A DNA stretch of 59,422 nucleotides from an uncultured Lachnospiraceae bacterium. GTDB taxonomy: Bacteria; Bacillota; Clostridia; Lachnospirales; Lachnospiraceae. Positions 24,731 to 32,887 of this stretch are shown here, piece after piece. Within the stretch, counting starts at the first letter, position 1; each line of letters opens with the position of its first letter. A program made the translations under genes and the position numbers. Below the pieces are notes generated by a model. That model searched no databases, was not told where the DNA came from, and worked only from the letters and a program-made list of their open reading frames with translations. Location: positions 1 through 59,422 of the forward strand of contig CAMNJZ010000004.1 of assembly GCA_946541955.1 (NCBI GenBank), read 5' to 3'.

Positions 24731-26056
24731 TTATTCAGCTGCGATGGCATCTTCGATGATCTTCTGAGCGTTGTCGCATGCAGCTTCCATGATCGCGGGA
24801 TCGGAAGGATCCTGCCATGCAGGAAGGAATGCGCCGCCCTGCTGAAGAGCGTCTTCCCATACGGTGGTGTTTCTGGTGTAAGGACGGAAGAACAGATCGC
24901 CTTCTTCTTCAGCGCGTGTGAAAGCGGAAACATCCATGCCTTCGAAAGCGTTTGCGAATTCAGCGGAAATGCCCTTCATGCCGCCCATGGTAACGCCCAG
25001 CTGAGCCTGTTCCTTCTGGCCTTTTTCAGAGCAGAAGTAGGAGATCAGGCTGTAAGCTTCGTCAGGCATAGCGGTTGCAGCGGAGGCTGCCCAGCCAAGG
25101 CCGTTGTAAGCGGAATATCTTTCGCCTGCGTCGCATGCGCCGTTGCCGTTGGTGTCAGCGTAGGGAAGCATAGCCCATGCATAGTTTGCGGAGTTCTCGT
25201 TGGTGTAGAAAGTGTTGATCATCCAGGAGCCCTGTGTGATCATGGCTGCCAGGCCGGAGTTGAACAGAGAATCTGTACCGGTCTCGGCAACGACAGTCTG
25301 AGGAGCTGCAACTGTGAGGATCTTGCGGACCATTTCCATAGCGGCCTTGCCTTCTGCGGAGCCGATGGTGGTTCCCTTGTGGTCGTCTGTGATGACCTGT
25401 GCGCCGTAATCATAGATCACGTTGTACCAGCCGTCCTGGTTGTTGGAGCTGTTGAGAGCATAGCCGTAAACGCCATCGGCTGCGCCTGCTTCTGTGATCT
25501 TGGCAGCTGCTTCGTAGACATCTTCCCATGTCCAGTCGTCTGTAGGATAATCTACGCCGTACTTGTCGAAGATAGCCTTGTTGTAGAGAAGAGCGATGGT
25601 GTCGTGATCCTTGGGCAGAGCGTACTGCACGCCGTTGTCGTCGCGCTTGTACAGTTCTACGACGCCCTCGTAGTAGTTGGACAGATCGATGGCTTCGTCT
25701 GCAGCAATGTAATCATCCAGAGGAAGAAGCAGATCGTTTTCCATGTACATCTGAGCGGTGTTGGAGTGCATCCAGAATACGTCGGGCATCTGGCCGCCGG
25801 AAGCACCTGCTTCAAGCAGTGTCCAGTAGTTGTCCCAGTCGACAACGTTGATCTGAACCTTGACGCCGGATTCCGCGGACCATTCGTCGGCGATCTGCTG
25901 CAGGCCCTTAAGCTGGTTGTTGTCCCAGATGTTGACCTGAAGGGTGCCGCTGGAAGATGAACCGGAGCCGCCGGAAGATGAACCGGAGCCGCCGCATGCT
26001 GCCAGAGTTGCTGCCATAATGACCGCAAGTGTAAGAGCTACTAACTTTTTCTTCAT
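24731..26056 (-). CDS. Sugar-binding lipoprotein of CUT1 ABC transporter
   Basis: A 441-residue extracellular solute-binding protein (family 1). The signal peptide ends in the lipobox LAAC at Cys21, followed by a Gly/Ser-rich linker (GGSGSSSGG). Typical family pieces are QINVVDWDNYWTLLEAGASGG near the N-terminus and a GSWMINTFY region. It captures the sugar for the two permeases downstream. AGGGAGG lies before the ATG. It is first in the operon and is probably the most expressed gene. Confidence 0.93.
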   Translation of the reverse strand: MKKKLVALTLAVIMAATLAACGGSGSSSGGSGSSSSGTLQVNIWDNNQLKGLQQIADEWSAESGVKVQINVVDWDNYWTLLEAGASGGQMPDVFWMHSNTAQMYMENDLLLPLDDYIAADEAIDLSNYYEGVVELYKRDDNGVQYALPKDHDTIALLYNKAIFDKYGVDYPTDDWTWEDVYEAAAKITEAGAADGVYGYALNSSNNQDGWYNVIYDYGAQVITDDHKGTTIGSAEGKAAMEMVRKILTVAAPQTVVAETGTDSLFNSGLAAMITQGSWMINTFYTNENSANYAWAMLPYADTNGNGACDAGERYSAYNGLGWAASAATAMPDEAYSLISYFCSEKGQKEQAQLGVTMGGMKGISAEFANAFEGMDVSAFTRAEEEGDLFFRPYTRNTTVWEDALQQGGAFLPAWQDPSDPAIMEAACDNAQKIIEDAIAAE

Positions 26057-26080
26057 ATTTTCCTCCCTGTTAGGTTTTAC

Positions 26081-26107
26081 TGCATAAGGCAGGTTTACCC
26101 TTATGCA
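26081..26107 (-). promoter_or_regulatory. Inverted repeat in the leader of the sugar operon
   Basis: TGCATAAGG (26081-26089) and its exact complement CCTTATGCA (26099-26107) are separated by 9 bases, 25 bases upstream of the binding-protein start. It could be a regulator operator or a leader hairpin close to the ribosome-binding site. Confidence 0.5.
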
Positions 26108-26447
26108 TATTAATGGAATGTCATAATTCTAAGTGGAGACTGCTACAAAGAGTATGGAAAAGTTTTTTTACTTTATGGGGAAGTGTGGGGATTTGCTGAA
26201 TCGGACGTTCAGGCAGAGATTTTGTTGTATATCTTGCACAATCATGTTCTTTTGTATTTATTGATAATGCTGTGATTAAGACTTTATGCAGCGTGCATTC
26301 TGGCCAGAATTGCTTTTTGGGCCCAAGCTCCGGACCAGACATTTCTCCATACAGTCTGAAGTAAAACGGCAGGCAGCCTTCCAGAAAGCACTCGAACGCT
26401 GCACCAATATGCATCATCAATATGCCATCCTGCCTGGGGATTTATAG

Positions 26448-26476
26448 TTGACGCAAGAATAAGCGTTCGATATCAT
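26448..26476 (+). promoter_or_regulatory. Promoter of the aldo/keto reductase gene
   Basis: TTGACG (26448-26453), a 17-base spacer and TATCAT (26471-26476) form a strong sigma-A promoter 70 bases ahead of the ATG. Confidence 0.7.
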
Positions 26477-26545
26477 GTGATTATTAATATTGGTAAATGA
26501 CCAGGACAAAATCCGACATGAGAAATTAGTAAGAAAGGGACAATC

Positions 26546-27577
26546 ATGAAACAGATCACACTTGGCAGTACCGGCATTACTGTCCCTCAGAACGGATTCG
26601 GCGCACTGCCGATCCAGAGGATCTCCCGGGAGGAGGCCGTAAAGCTCCTCCGCATGGCATACGAGGGAGGCATCCGCTACTTTGATACCGCAAGAGCCTA
26701 TACCGACAGCGAGGAAAAGCTGGGCGAGGCCTTTACTGACATTCCCCGCGGCCAGATCTTTATCGCCACCAAGACCACTGCCAAAACCCCCGAGGACTTC
26801 CGGAGGGATCTGGAGACCTCTCTGAATAATCTCCGTACGGACTATATCGATGTCTACCAGTTCCACCAGATTGCCCAGTGCTGGAGGCCGGGCGACGGGA
26901 CCGGCATGTACGAATGCATGCTGGAAGCCCGGGCGCAGGGAAAGATCCGCCATATCGGTGCAACGGCCCACAAGATCGGCGTTGCCATGGAGGTGGCAGA
27001 GTCCGGTCTCTATGAGACCATGCAGTTCCCCTTCTCCTACCTGGCGGGCGATAAGGAAAAGGACCTGGTCCGCCTCTGCAAAGAGCAGAACATGGGCTTT
27101 ATTGCCATGAAGGGGCTGGCCGGCGGCCTCATTACCCGGTCCGACGCCGCCATGGCCTTTATGGCAGGCTACGACAATGTCCTTCCCATCTGGGGCGTCC
27201 AGAAGGAAAAGGAGCTGAAAGAGTGGCTCTCTTACATGGACCATACCCCCTCCATGACCGACGAGATCGCCGCCTTTCTGGACAGGGAAAGGAAGGAGCT
27301 GGCAGGCGACTTCTGCCGGGGCTGCGGCTACTGCATGCCCTGCACCGTGGGCATAAAGATCAACAACTGCGCCCGCACCTCTCTGATGCTGCGCAGGGCT
27401 CCTTCCGCCAGCTGGCTCTCCCCTGCCTGGCAGGAAGAAATGATGAAGATCGAAAACTGCGTGGAATGCGGCCTGTGCGCCTCCAGATGTCCCTATGAGC
27501 TTGACACCCCCGCCCTTCTGAAAAAGAATCTGGCGGACTATAAGAGGATCCTGGCCGGAGAAATTTCCGTCCAATAA
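26546..27577 (+). CDS. Aldo/keto reductase with C-terminal iron-sulfur domain
   Basis: A 343-residue protein. Residues 1-260 are an AKR barrel with the catalytic set Asp47, Tyr52, Lys76 and His107 (YFDTARAY, ATKTT, YQFHQI). The C-terminal part holds two cysteine clusters, CRGCGYCMPC and CVECGLCASRCP, which fit [4Fe-4S] binding as in ferredoxin-like AKR proteins of anaerobes. It probably reduces or oxidises a carbonyl compound with electrons passing through the clusters. The substrate is unknown. AGAAAGGGAC precedes the ATG. It is a single gene with its own promoter and terminator. Confidence 0.92.
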   Translation: MKQITLGSTGITVPQNGFGALPIQRISREEAVKLLRMAYEGGIRYFDTARAYTDSEEKLGEAFTDIPRGQIFIATKTTAKTPEDFRRDLETSLNNLRTDYIDVYQFHQIAQCWRPGDGTGMYECMLEARAQGKIRHIGATAHKIGVAMEVAESGLYETMQFPFSYLAGDKEKDLVRLCKEQNMGFIAMKGLAGGLITRSDAAMAFMAGYDNVLPIWGVQKEKELKEWLSYMDHTPSMTDEIAAFLDRERKELAGDFCRGCGYCMPCTVGIKINNCARTSLMLRRAPSASWLSPAWQEEMMKIENCVECGLCASRCPYELDTPALLKKNLADYKRILAGEISVQ

Positions 27578-27603
27578 AAAAAAGCGCCGCAAGGCGCTTT
27601 TTT
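27578..27603 (+). terminator. Rho-independent terminator after the reductase gene
   Basis: A GCGCC/GGCGC core stem with A/T arms (27578-27588 with 27593-27603) and loop GCAA lies directly after the stop, with T and A tracts on both sides. It may also serve the facing DUF975 gene. Confidence 0.88.
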
Positions 27604-27646
27604 ATTGTTATTTGTGTATCAGTCCTGCGGGACTTTCTGCCGCTTT

Positions 27647-28447
27647 TTATTTTCCAAAGGACTTCTCACGCAGGGTCAGATAGAGCTCTGCCCTGGTGCA
27701 GTAGCGGTAAGGATAGGTCCAGAGGATATTAACAAGGCCAAAGGTAATGGCACCCAGCAGGGCCCAGAGAATATAGGACAGATCCAGGACAAAGGCGTTC
27801 CACTTATTGCCGTCCATCATCTTCCTGCTGTAGAGGAAGGCCTCCTCACGGCTCATGTCCGGGTTGTCCGCCAGAAGATAGGGGATCATCATATATTCAT
27901 AGGATTTGACAAAGCCGGGAATGATCAGCACGAAGAACCAGAGAAAAGTCTTGAGGGACCGCATGAACTGGGTCACGACAACATTTCCGTAGTTCCTCTG
28001 AAAACCAAAGGCCAGCTCGGAGATGGATGCTTTCTCATGGGTGTTGCGAAGGAAGAAGCGGCAGCCGCCGACCTCCAGCACATTGATGAGAAGCAGGTTC
28101 AGCAAAATGGCGGGAAGCGCAAGTCCTGCTCCCATAAGTCCCAGCATGCCCGCTCTCTGGGGCGTCGAGCCTGCCAGAAAGTTCTGCACCACATAGGTGA
28201 CCACGCTGTTGGGTCTGGCCTCCATGATCTGCTGCAGTCTCGCCTCCAGCTCGGGATCATCCACTTCCATGCCGTTTACAGTGACCGTGACCGCCTCTTC
28301 CGATTCGGTCTGACTGGCCTGGCTGTTGGGTCTTGAAAAAGCACCGTCCACAAGGGCCGCCAGGATCAGGGCCACCAGGACGCACATCCAGTAATTTCTT
28401 TTGAAGGCAGCTTTTCCTCTCGCCTTCAGTTCTGCTCTTGTCCACAT
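27647..28447 (-). CDS. DUF975 family membrane protein
   Basis: A 266-residue protein with about six membrane helices. The start MWTRAELKARGKAAFKRNYW is the usual DUF975 opening. Later it has FLRNTHEKASISELAFGF, then SYEYMMIPYLLADNPDMSREEAFLYSRKMMDGNKW, both typical of the family. An outside loop near 38-90 is long and acidic. The function of DUF975 is unknown. AGGAGG precedes the ATG. It stands alone between two convergent or unrelated units. Confidence 0.88.
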   Translation of the reverse strand: MWTRAELKARGKAAFKRNYWMCVLVALILAALVDGAFSRPNSQASQTESEEAVTVTVNGMEVDDPELEARLQQIMEARPNSVVTYVVQNFLAGSTPQRAGMLGLMGAGLALPAILLNLLLINVLEVGGCRFFLRNTHEKASISELAFGFQRNYGNVVVTQFMRSLKTFLWFFVLIIPGFVKSYEYMMIPYLLADNPDMSREEAFLYSRKMMDGNKWNAFVLDLSYILWALLGAITFGLVNILWTYPYRYCTRAELYLTLREKSFGK

Positions 28448-28564
28448 ATTTTACAGAAACCTCCTGTTCTTAAAACATTCCTGTTGAAACGCTCCGGATC
28501 ATTTCCGGATCAGCTTTCATTATACGCCCCTGCAGGATGCATTCAAGAAAGGTTTCCTTAAAGT

Positions 28565-30259
28565 TTACTGTATTTTCTGCAGTCTTTCCAAAATGTCCTC
28601 TTTGACGGCCCGGCCCTTGTCCGCGGCCTTCCTGGCGCAGTCCGCCACAGAATAGAAATAGAACTTGATCTTGGGCTCTGTTCCGGAGGGCCGGATGGCG
28701 AACCAGGAGCCCTCCTCCAGCTCATAGCGCATGACGTTGGAGGCAGGGATGTCCTCCCAGCCGTTCTGATAGTCTATGGTCCTGACCACCTTAAGACCTG
28801 CGGTCTCCCTTATGGGGTCGCTCCGCAGAGCGTCCATCATCCGGCCGATCCGCCTGGCTCCCTCGATTCCCTGGAGGACGAGATTGGGCTCATCCTCATA
28901 GAAATAGCCGTATTTCTCATAGATCTCCTGCAGGACCTGCCAGAGGGTCTTGCCCTGCTTTCTGTAATAGGCGGCCGCCTCCGCCACCAGCATGCCTGCG
29001 CTGATGCCGTCCTTGTCCCGGATGTCCTCGCAGGCGGCGTAGCCCACCGATTCCTCATAGCCAAAGAGATAGGTATAGCCGTTTTCATGGAGGAAGGGGA
29101 TCCGGCCGCAGATATTCTTAAAGCCGGTCAGGGCTTCGAACATCTCCACGCCGTAATGCTTTGCAATGATGGAGGAAAGAGAGCTGGTCACAATGGACCG
29201 GACCATGGCTCCCTTTGCGGGCAGGGTCCCGGCCGTCAGGTGCCCCTCCAGAATATAGTTGACCAGGATATAGCCGGTCTGGTTGCCGTTGAGGGGAATA
29301 TACTCTCCCTTGTCGCTTAAAATCTCAATGGCAAAGCGGTCGGAATCGGGGTCCGTGGCCATTAGGAGCTCCGCCCCCACCTGGTGGCCCAGCGCTTCGC
29401 TCATGGCAAAGGCCGCCGGGGCTTCGGGATTGGGATAGCCCACCGTTGTAAAGTCCGGATCCGGATAGCGCTGCTCCTCTACGATATGCCAGTTGTTAAA
29501 GCCCCTGTCCTGCAGCATCCGGACAAAGGGCACGGAGCCAGCTCCGTTGAGGGGGGTATAGACCAGGGGAATGGACAGATCCAGCTCCTCGCCCTCGTGA
29601 ATGGCCAGGGCTTCGATCCTGTCCAGATATTCCCTGTCCTCCTTTTCTCCCAGGATCCGGATCAGGTCCTTTGCCTTTCCTTCCTCCAGAGAGATCTGTC
29701 CAAAATCGTCGAAATAATCCAGGCGGCTGATGCACTCATAGATGCCGTCCGCCACTGTGCTGGACACCTGGCAGCCGTCCTCCCAGTATACCTTGTAGCC
29801 GTTGTATTCCCTGGGATTGTGGGAGGCCGTGATATTGATGCCGGACACGGTTCCCAGCTTCCGGATCAGAAAGGCCAGCTCCGGGGTCGGCCGAAGGTTC
29901 GGGAAGATATAGGCCCGGATGCCGCATCCCGCCAGGATCTCCGCTGCCAGCAGGGAAAACTCATGGGAAAAATGTCTGGGGTCGTGGGCGATGATGACGC
30001 CCCTGTCCATGGCCTCCTGACCATGGGCGCATATATAGTCGGCAAGTCCCCGGGTCGCCCGGCCCACCACCAGGGCGTTCATGCGGTTGGTCCCGGCCCC
30101 CACCTTGCCCCTGAGGCCGGCTGTGCCGAAGGCCAGATCCTGATAAAAGCTGTCCTCGATCTGGTCCGGAAGGCCCTCCATCAGAGCAAGTTCCTTTCTG
30201 AGCGGGTCCTCTGCAGGCAGTTTTTCCATCCATCTGCCGTATCTTTCCATTGCATTCAT
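28565..30259 (-). CDS. Phosphoglucomutase / phosphomannomutase family (alpha-D-phosphohexomutase)
   Basis: A 564-residue four-domain phosphohexomutase, the length of the PgcA-type phosphoglucomutase of Firmicutes. The phosphoserine is Ser146 in ITASHNPREYNGYK, the Mg2+ loop is DPDSDRFA, and the phosphate-binding loop near the C-terminus is RPSGTEPKIKFY. It interconverts glucose-1- and glucose-6-phosphate for glycogen, envelope sugars and, by context, galactose use. The ATG at 30259 is supported by GGAGG; 38 extra upstream codons are unlikely. Confidence 0.92.
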   Translation of the reverse strand: MNAMERYGRWMEKLPAEDPLRKELALMEGLPDQIEDSFYQDLAFGTAGLRGKVGAGTNRMNALVVGRATRGLADYICAHGQEAMDRGVIIAHDPRHFSHEFSLLAAEILAGCGIRAYIFPNLRPTPELAFLIRKLGTVSGINITASHNPREYNGYKVYWEDGCQVSSTVADGIYECISRLDYFDDFGQISLEEGKAKDLIRILGEKEDREYLDRIEALAIHEGEELDLSIPLVYTPLNGAGSVPFVRMLQDRGFNNWHIVEEQRYPDPDFTTVGYPNPEAPAAFAMSEALGHQVGAELLMATDPDSDRFAIEILSDKGEYIPLNGNQTGYILVNYILEGHLTAGTLPAKGAMVRSIVTSSLSSIIAKHYGVEMFEALTGFKNICGRIPFLHENGYTYLFGYEESVGYAACEDIRDKDGISAGMLVAEAAAYYRKQGKTLWQVLQEIYEKYGYFYEDEPNLVLQGIEGARRIGRMMDALRSDPIRETAGLKVVRTIDYQNGWEDIPASNVMRYELEEGSWFAIRPSGTEPKIKFYFYSVADCARKAADKGRAVKEDILERLQKIQ

Positions 30260-30483
30260 AAAGGTGCCTCCTTTTCTCTCCCGATCTTCCGGGCCCTGCA
30301 TTTCCTGTCTTTCCCCTGCCGGTGCGCTCCCGCCCCGGCCCAGGGGGCATACTCTTATTTTACAATAATTCATGACGAAAGCCTACGGTTTTAGCCCTGG
30401 AAGGATATCAAACCCCCGGGGCGGACAGGGAAGCGGAAAAGGACAATTAACAGTTTCGGCCCTGCCGGCCGCAGGAGAGGCAC

Positions 30484-30513
30484 TTGAAAAAAATACAGGA
30501 AAGGCGCTATGAT
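30484..30513 (+). promoter_or_regulatory. Promoter of the HD-domain gene
   Basis: TTGAAA (30484-30489), an 18-base spacer and TATGAT (30508-30513) form a good promoter 60 bases before the ATG. Confidence 0.65.
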
Positions 30514-30572
30514 ACAGTTGCATAAAAGCTGACACAGATCCGCATCTGTAAATTATAACGGGAGGCAGAAAC

Positions 30573-31109
30573 ATGGCCCGTCAGGTCGGAAATCTTATAT
30601 ACAAATATGGGAACGATATTCTTCAGTCCGAGGAATTCCAGAAGGCCTTCGGCCAGACCCATCATAAATACATGACCGTGGCGGAGCATTCCCTGGGGGT
30701 GGCCGTCGTCAGTCTCCGGATCTCCCAGTTCCTCTACAGGCTCCATATTCCCGTAAAGGACCGGACCTTGATCATCGCCGCTCTCTGCCATGATCTGGGG
30801 ATCCTGGGCCGGACGGAAAAGTACCGGAACAACTTCGAATGCTACGGCAGACATCCTTTGGATTCTCTGCCCATCATCCGGGAGATCATCGGGGAAGAGG
30901 AATACGATGAGATCATCGAGGACTCCGTCCGCCGTCATATGTGGCCTCTGACCCCCATTCCTCCAAGGCACAGGGAAGGCCTGATCCTGACCACCGCCGA
31001 CAAGGTCTCCGCCGTCATGGAGCGGGTCGGCAGATCCCCTGCCAGAACCCTGGACCTGGACCAGTTCCGGTCCCCCTGTGAAAAGCAGGAGGCCCAGCAT
31101 ACTTCATAA
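30573..31109 (+). CDS. HD-domain phosphohydrolase-like protein
   Basis: A 178-residue protein with a single HD domain. The metal ligands are His in TVAEHSLGVA, the HD pair in ALCHDLGILG, and a later Asp in TTADKVSAVM. Such proteins hydrolyse phosphomonoesters or phosphodiesters of nucleotides. GGGAGG precedes the ATG. It is monocistronic with its own promoter and terminator. The substrate is not predictable. Confidence 0.85.
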   Translation: MARQVGNLIYKYGNDILQSEEFQKAFGQTHHKYMTVAEHSLGVAVVSLRISQFLYRLHIPVKDRTLIIAALCHDLGILGRTEKYRNNFECYGRHPLDSLPIIREIIGEEEYDEIIEDSVRRHMWPLTPIPPRHREGLILTTADKVSAVMERVGRSPARTLDLDQFRSPCEKQEAQHTS

Positions 31110-31157
31110 GGGAAAGCCTTTTCCTTTGGCATAAGCGCTGCGCATGACAGGCTTCAG

Positions 31158-31180
31158 GCCCCGGACGCCCGGGGCTTTTT
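31158..31180 (+). terminator. Rho-independent terminator after the HD gene
   Basis: A GCCCCGG/CCGGGGC stem (31158-31164 with 31169-31175) with a four-base loop is followed by five Ts. Confidence 0.88.
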
Positions 31181-31260
31181 CTGTTGCCGAAGAATGGCCT
31201 TGTGAAGTATAACTGATTATGAAACAGATCGCCCCGCAGAAATGAGAAAGGACCCTTTCC

Positions 31261-32046
31261 ATGGCAAGTGAATATATAAAATGGCAGCTGGAGCAGGAAA
31301 AAAAGGAGCAGGAGGATGCAGCCCTCCCTGCCCAGAAAAAGCCGCTGACCCGGAAGGAAGCCGCTTCCAACTGGTTCTATTACAACAAGTGGTTCCTCCT
31401 GATCGGCCTTGGCCTCCTGGCGGGAATCGCCAGTCTGGTCTTTACCCTGACCCACCCGGATCCCACGCCGGATTATCAGATCGGCTACACCGGTACCAAA
31501 GATCTTCCCGAGGAGACCGCAGCGGCCCTGGAAGAGGCCTTTTCGGCCATCGGAGAGGATGTCAACGGAGACGGCCAGGTTCTGGTCCGGATCAATCAGT
31601 ATGTCGTCGAAGCCTGGGAGGACGAAGAGACGTCCCCGGCGGAGGCGTCCGGATCAGGCCCTAAGAATCCCTACACCGATCTGGCCGGGGCGGCGACCCT
31701 GATGGCGGATCTGCAGGAGGGAAACAGCATTGTCTTCCTTATGGAGGATCCCGAAGGAATGCAGGAACGCTTCGCCTTCCTCTCCCGCCTGGACGGATCG
31801 GCCCCGCCCGAGGGCGCCTCAGCCCAGGGCTGTTATCTTTCCTGGAAGGACTGCCCCTGGCTGAGAGACCTGCCCCTGGGGACCTTCACCTGGTACAAAG
31901 GCAGCGAAGAAGTCATTACGGACAGCCAGGAGCTTCTCTCCACCCTTTTCCTTGGCAGGCGGATCGTAAACCGGGAGGATCCCACAGACCAGGTCCTGGC
32001 AAACGACAGACTCTGGGATACCATCACCCGGGACGCTTCCAGGTAA
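31261..32046 (+). CDS. Membrane-anchored protein of unknown function
   Basis: A 261-residue protein. Residues 1-45 are a charged, Lys/Glu-rich cytosolic segment ending in NWFYYNKWF, followed by one membrane helix (about 46-66) and an outside domain of about 195 residues. That domain is acidic and has patterns such as DYQIGYTG, GQVLVRINQYVVEAW and NSIVFLMEDPEG. The plan (basic or charged N-terminus, aromatic pre-helix motif, one helix, external alpha/beta domain) resembles the protein at 22025-22708. No family is recognised. AAAGGA precedes the ATG. The next gene follows after 25 bases. Confidence 0.7.
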   Translation: MASEYIKWQLEQEKKEQEDAALPAQKKPLTRKEAASNWFYYNKWFLLIGLGLLAGIASLVFTLTHPDPTPDYQIGYTGTKDLPEETAAALEEAFSAIGEDVNGDGQVLVRINQYVVEAWEDEETSPAEASGSGPKNPYTDLAGAATLMADLQEGNSIVFLMEDPEGMQERFAFLSRLDGSAPPEGASAQGCYLSWKDCPWLRDLPLGTFTWYKGSEEVITDSQELLSTLFLGRRIVNREDPTDQVLANDRLWDTITRDASR

Positions 32047-32071
32047 GGCCGCAAAGACAAAGGAGGTTTTT

Positions 32072-32827
32072 ATGCATCTGCTTACCCTTTTTTTCGGGAT
32101 CCTGGGAGGCCTGAGCATGGCCTATGGCCTGATGGTCCTGGGGACTGCCTCCGGGACCTCCTTCTGGATGGTCTGGGAAGGCGCGGGGCTCCTGGCCCTG
32201 GTCCTGGCCCTTCTCTTCCTGACGGGATACTGGACAAAGATCCCGGCCCTGGTCCGCATCCTCTCCATCAGCCTGGCCCTGGCCGGTCTGGCCTGTGTCC
32301 TCTTCTGCTCTTTCCTCATGGTCTCCCATTTTGAGGACAGGCCCGGTGAGGCTCCGGACTGCCTGATCGTTCTGGGCGCCCAGATCCGGACGGACGGCCC
32401 CTCGCTTTCCCTCCGCTACCGCCTGGACGCCGCCGCCGACTGTCTCAGAGAGTATCCGGAGACCCTCTGCATCCTCTCGGGGGGGAGAGGTCCCAATGAG
32501 CCCCTGTCGGAAGCCGAGGGCATGAAGCGCTATCTGACAGAGCTTGGCATCTCCGAAGATCGTCTGATCCTGGAAGACCGTTCCCGCAATACCATCGAGA
32601 ACATTCGCTTTTCCAAAGCGCTTCTGCCGGAGGGCTGCCGGTCCGTCTGCATCGTGACCAACAATTTTCATCTCTACCGGGGCCTAGCCCTGGCGAAAAA
32701 GCAGGGACTGACAGGACTGAGCGGCATAGCCGCCCCCTCCGCCCGCTCGTTTCTGCCCAACAACATGCTGCGGGAGTGCTTTGGCATCGCCAAGGACTGC
32801 CTGCAGGGCAACATGGACCTTTTCTGA
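32072..32827 (+). CDS. YdcF/SanA-like DUF218 membrane protein
   Basis: A 251-residue protein with three membrane helices in residues 1-85, then a DUF218 domain. Signature pieces are DCLIVLGAQIRTDGPSLSLRYRLDAA, LSGGRGPNEPLSEAEGM and LEDRSRNTIENI, then VTNNFHLYRGLALAK. DUF218 proteins are linked to envelope functions such as vancomycin tolerance (SanA) or S-adenosylmethionine binding (YdcF); no activity is firmly assigned. AAAGGAGG precedes the ATG. It is co-transcribed with the upstream unknown protein and probably with the trigger factor 60 bases downstream. Confidence 0.88.
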   Translation: MHLLTLFFGILGGLSMAYGLMVLGTASGTSFWMVWEGAGLLALVLALLFLTGYWTKIPALVRILSISLALAGLACVLFCSFLMVSHFEDRPGEAPDCLIVLGAQIRTDGPSLSLRYRLDAAADCLREYPETLCILSGGRGPNEPLSEAEGMKRYLTELGISEDRLILEDRSRNTIENIRFSKALLPEGCRSVCIVTNNFHLYRGLALAKKQGLTGLSGIAAPSARSFLPNNMLRECFGIAKDCLQGNMDLF

Positions 32828-32887
32828 TCAGCCGGGGACTCCCCTGTCTGCAGAACAGATTCATCTTAAAAGAAAGGAATTATCCCA

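Larger units (their letters stand above)
26057..26545. other. Intergenic region upstream of the sugar operon (489 bp)
   Basis: This divergent, AT-rich control region lies between the binding-protein gene and the aldo/keto reductase gene. Its contents include an inverted repeat in the binding-protein leader and a good promoter for the reductase, both listed separately. A possible TTGT-N12-ACAA dyad lies near 26220-26245. A 99-codon minus-strand reading frame here has no ribosome-binding site and unnatural composition, so I do not call a gene. I could not settle on a promoter for the sugar operon. Confidence 0.6.

Noticed and set aside
26121-26420. 99-codon minus-strand frame in the sugar operon control region
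   Set aside because: No ribosome-binding site, many Cys/His/Met in random order, and it overlaps the regulatory region of a divergent pair.
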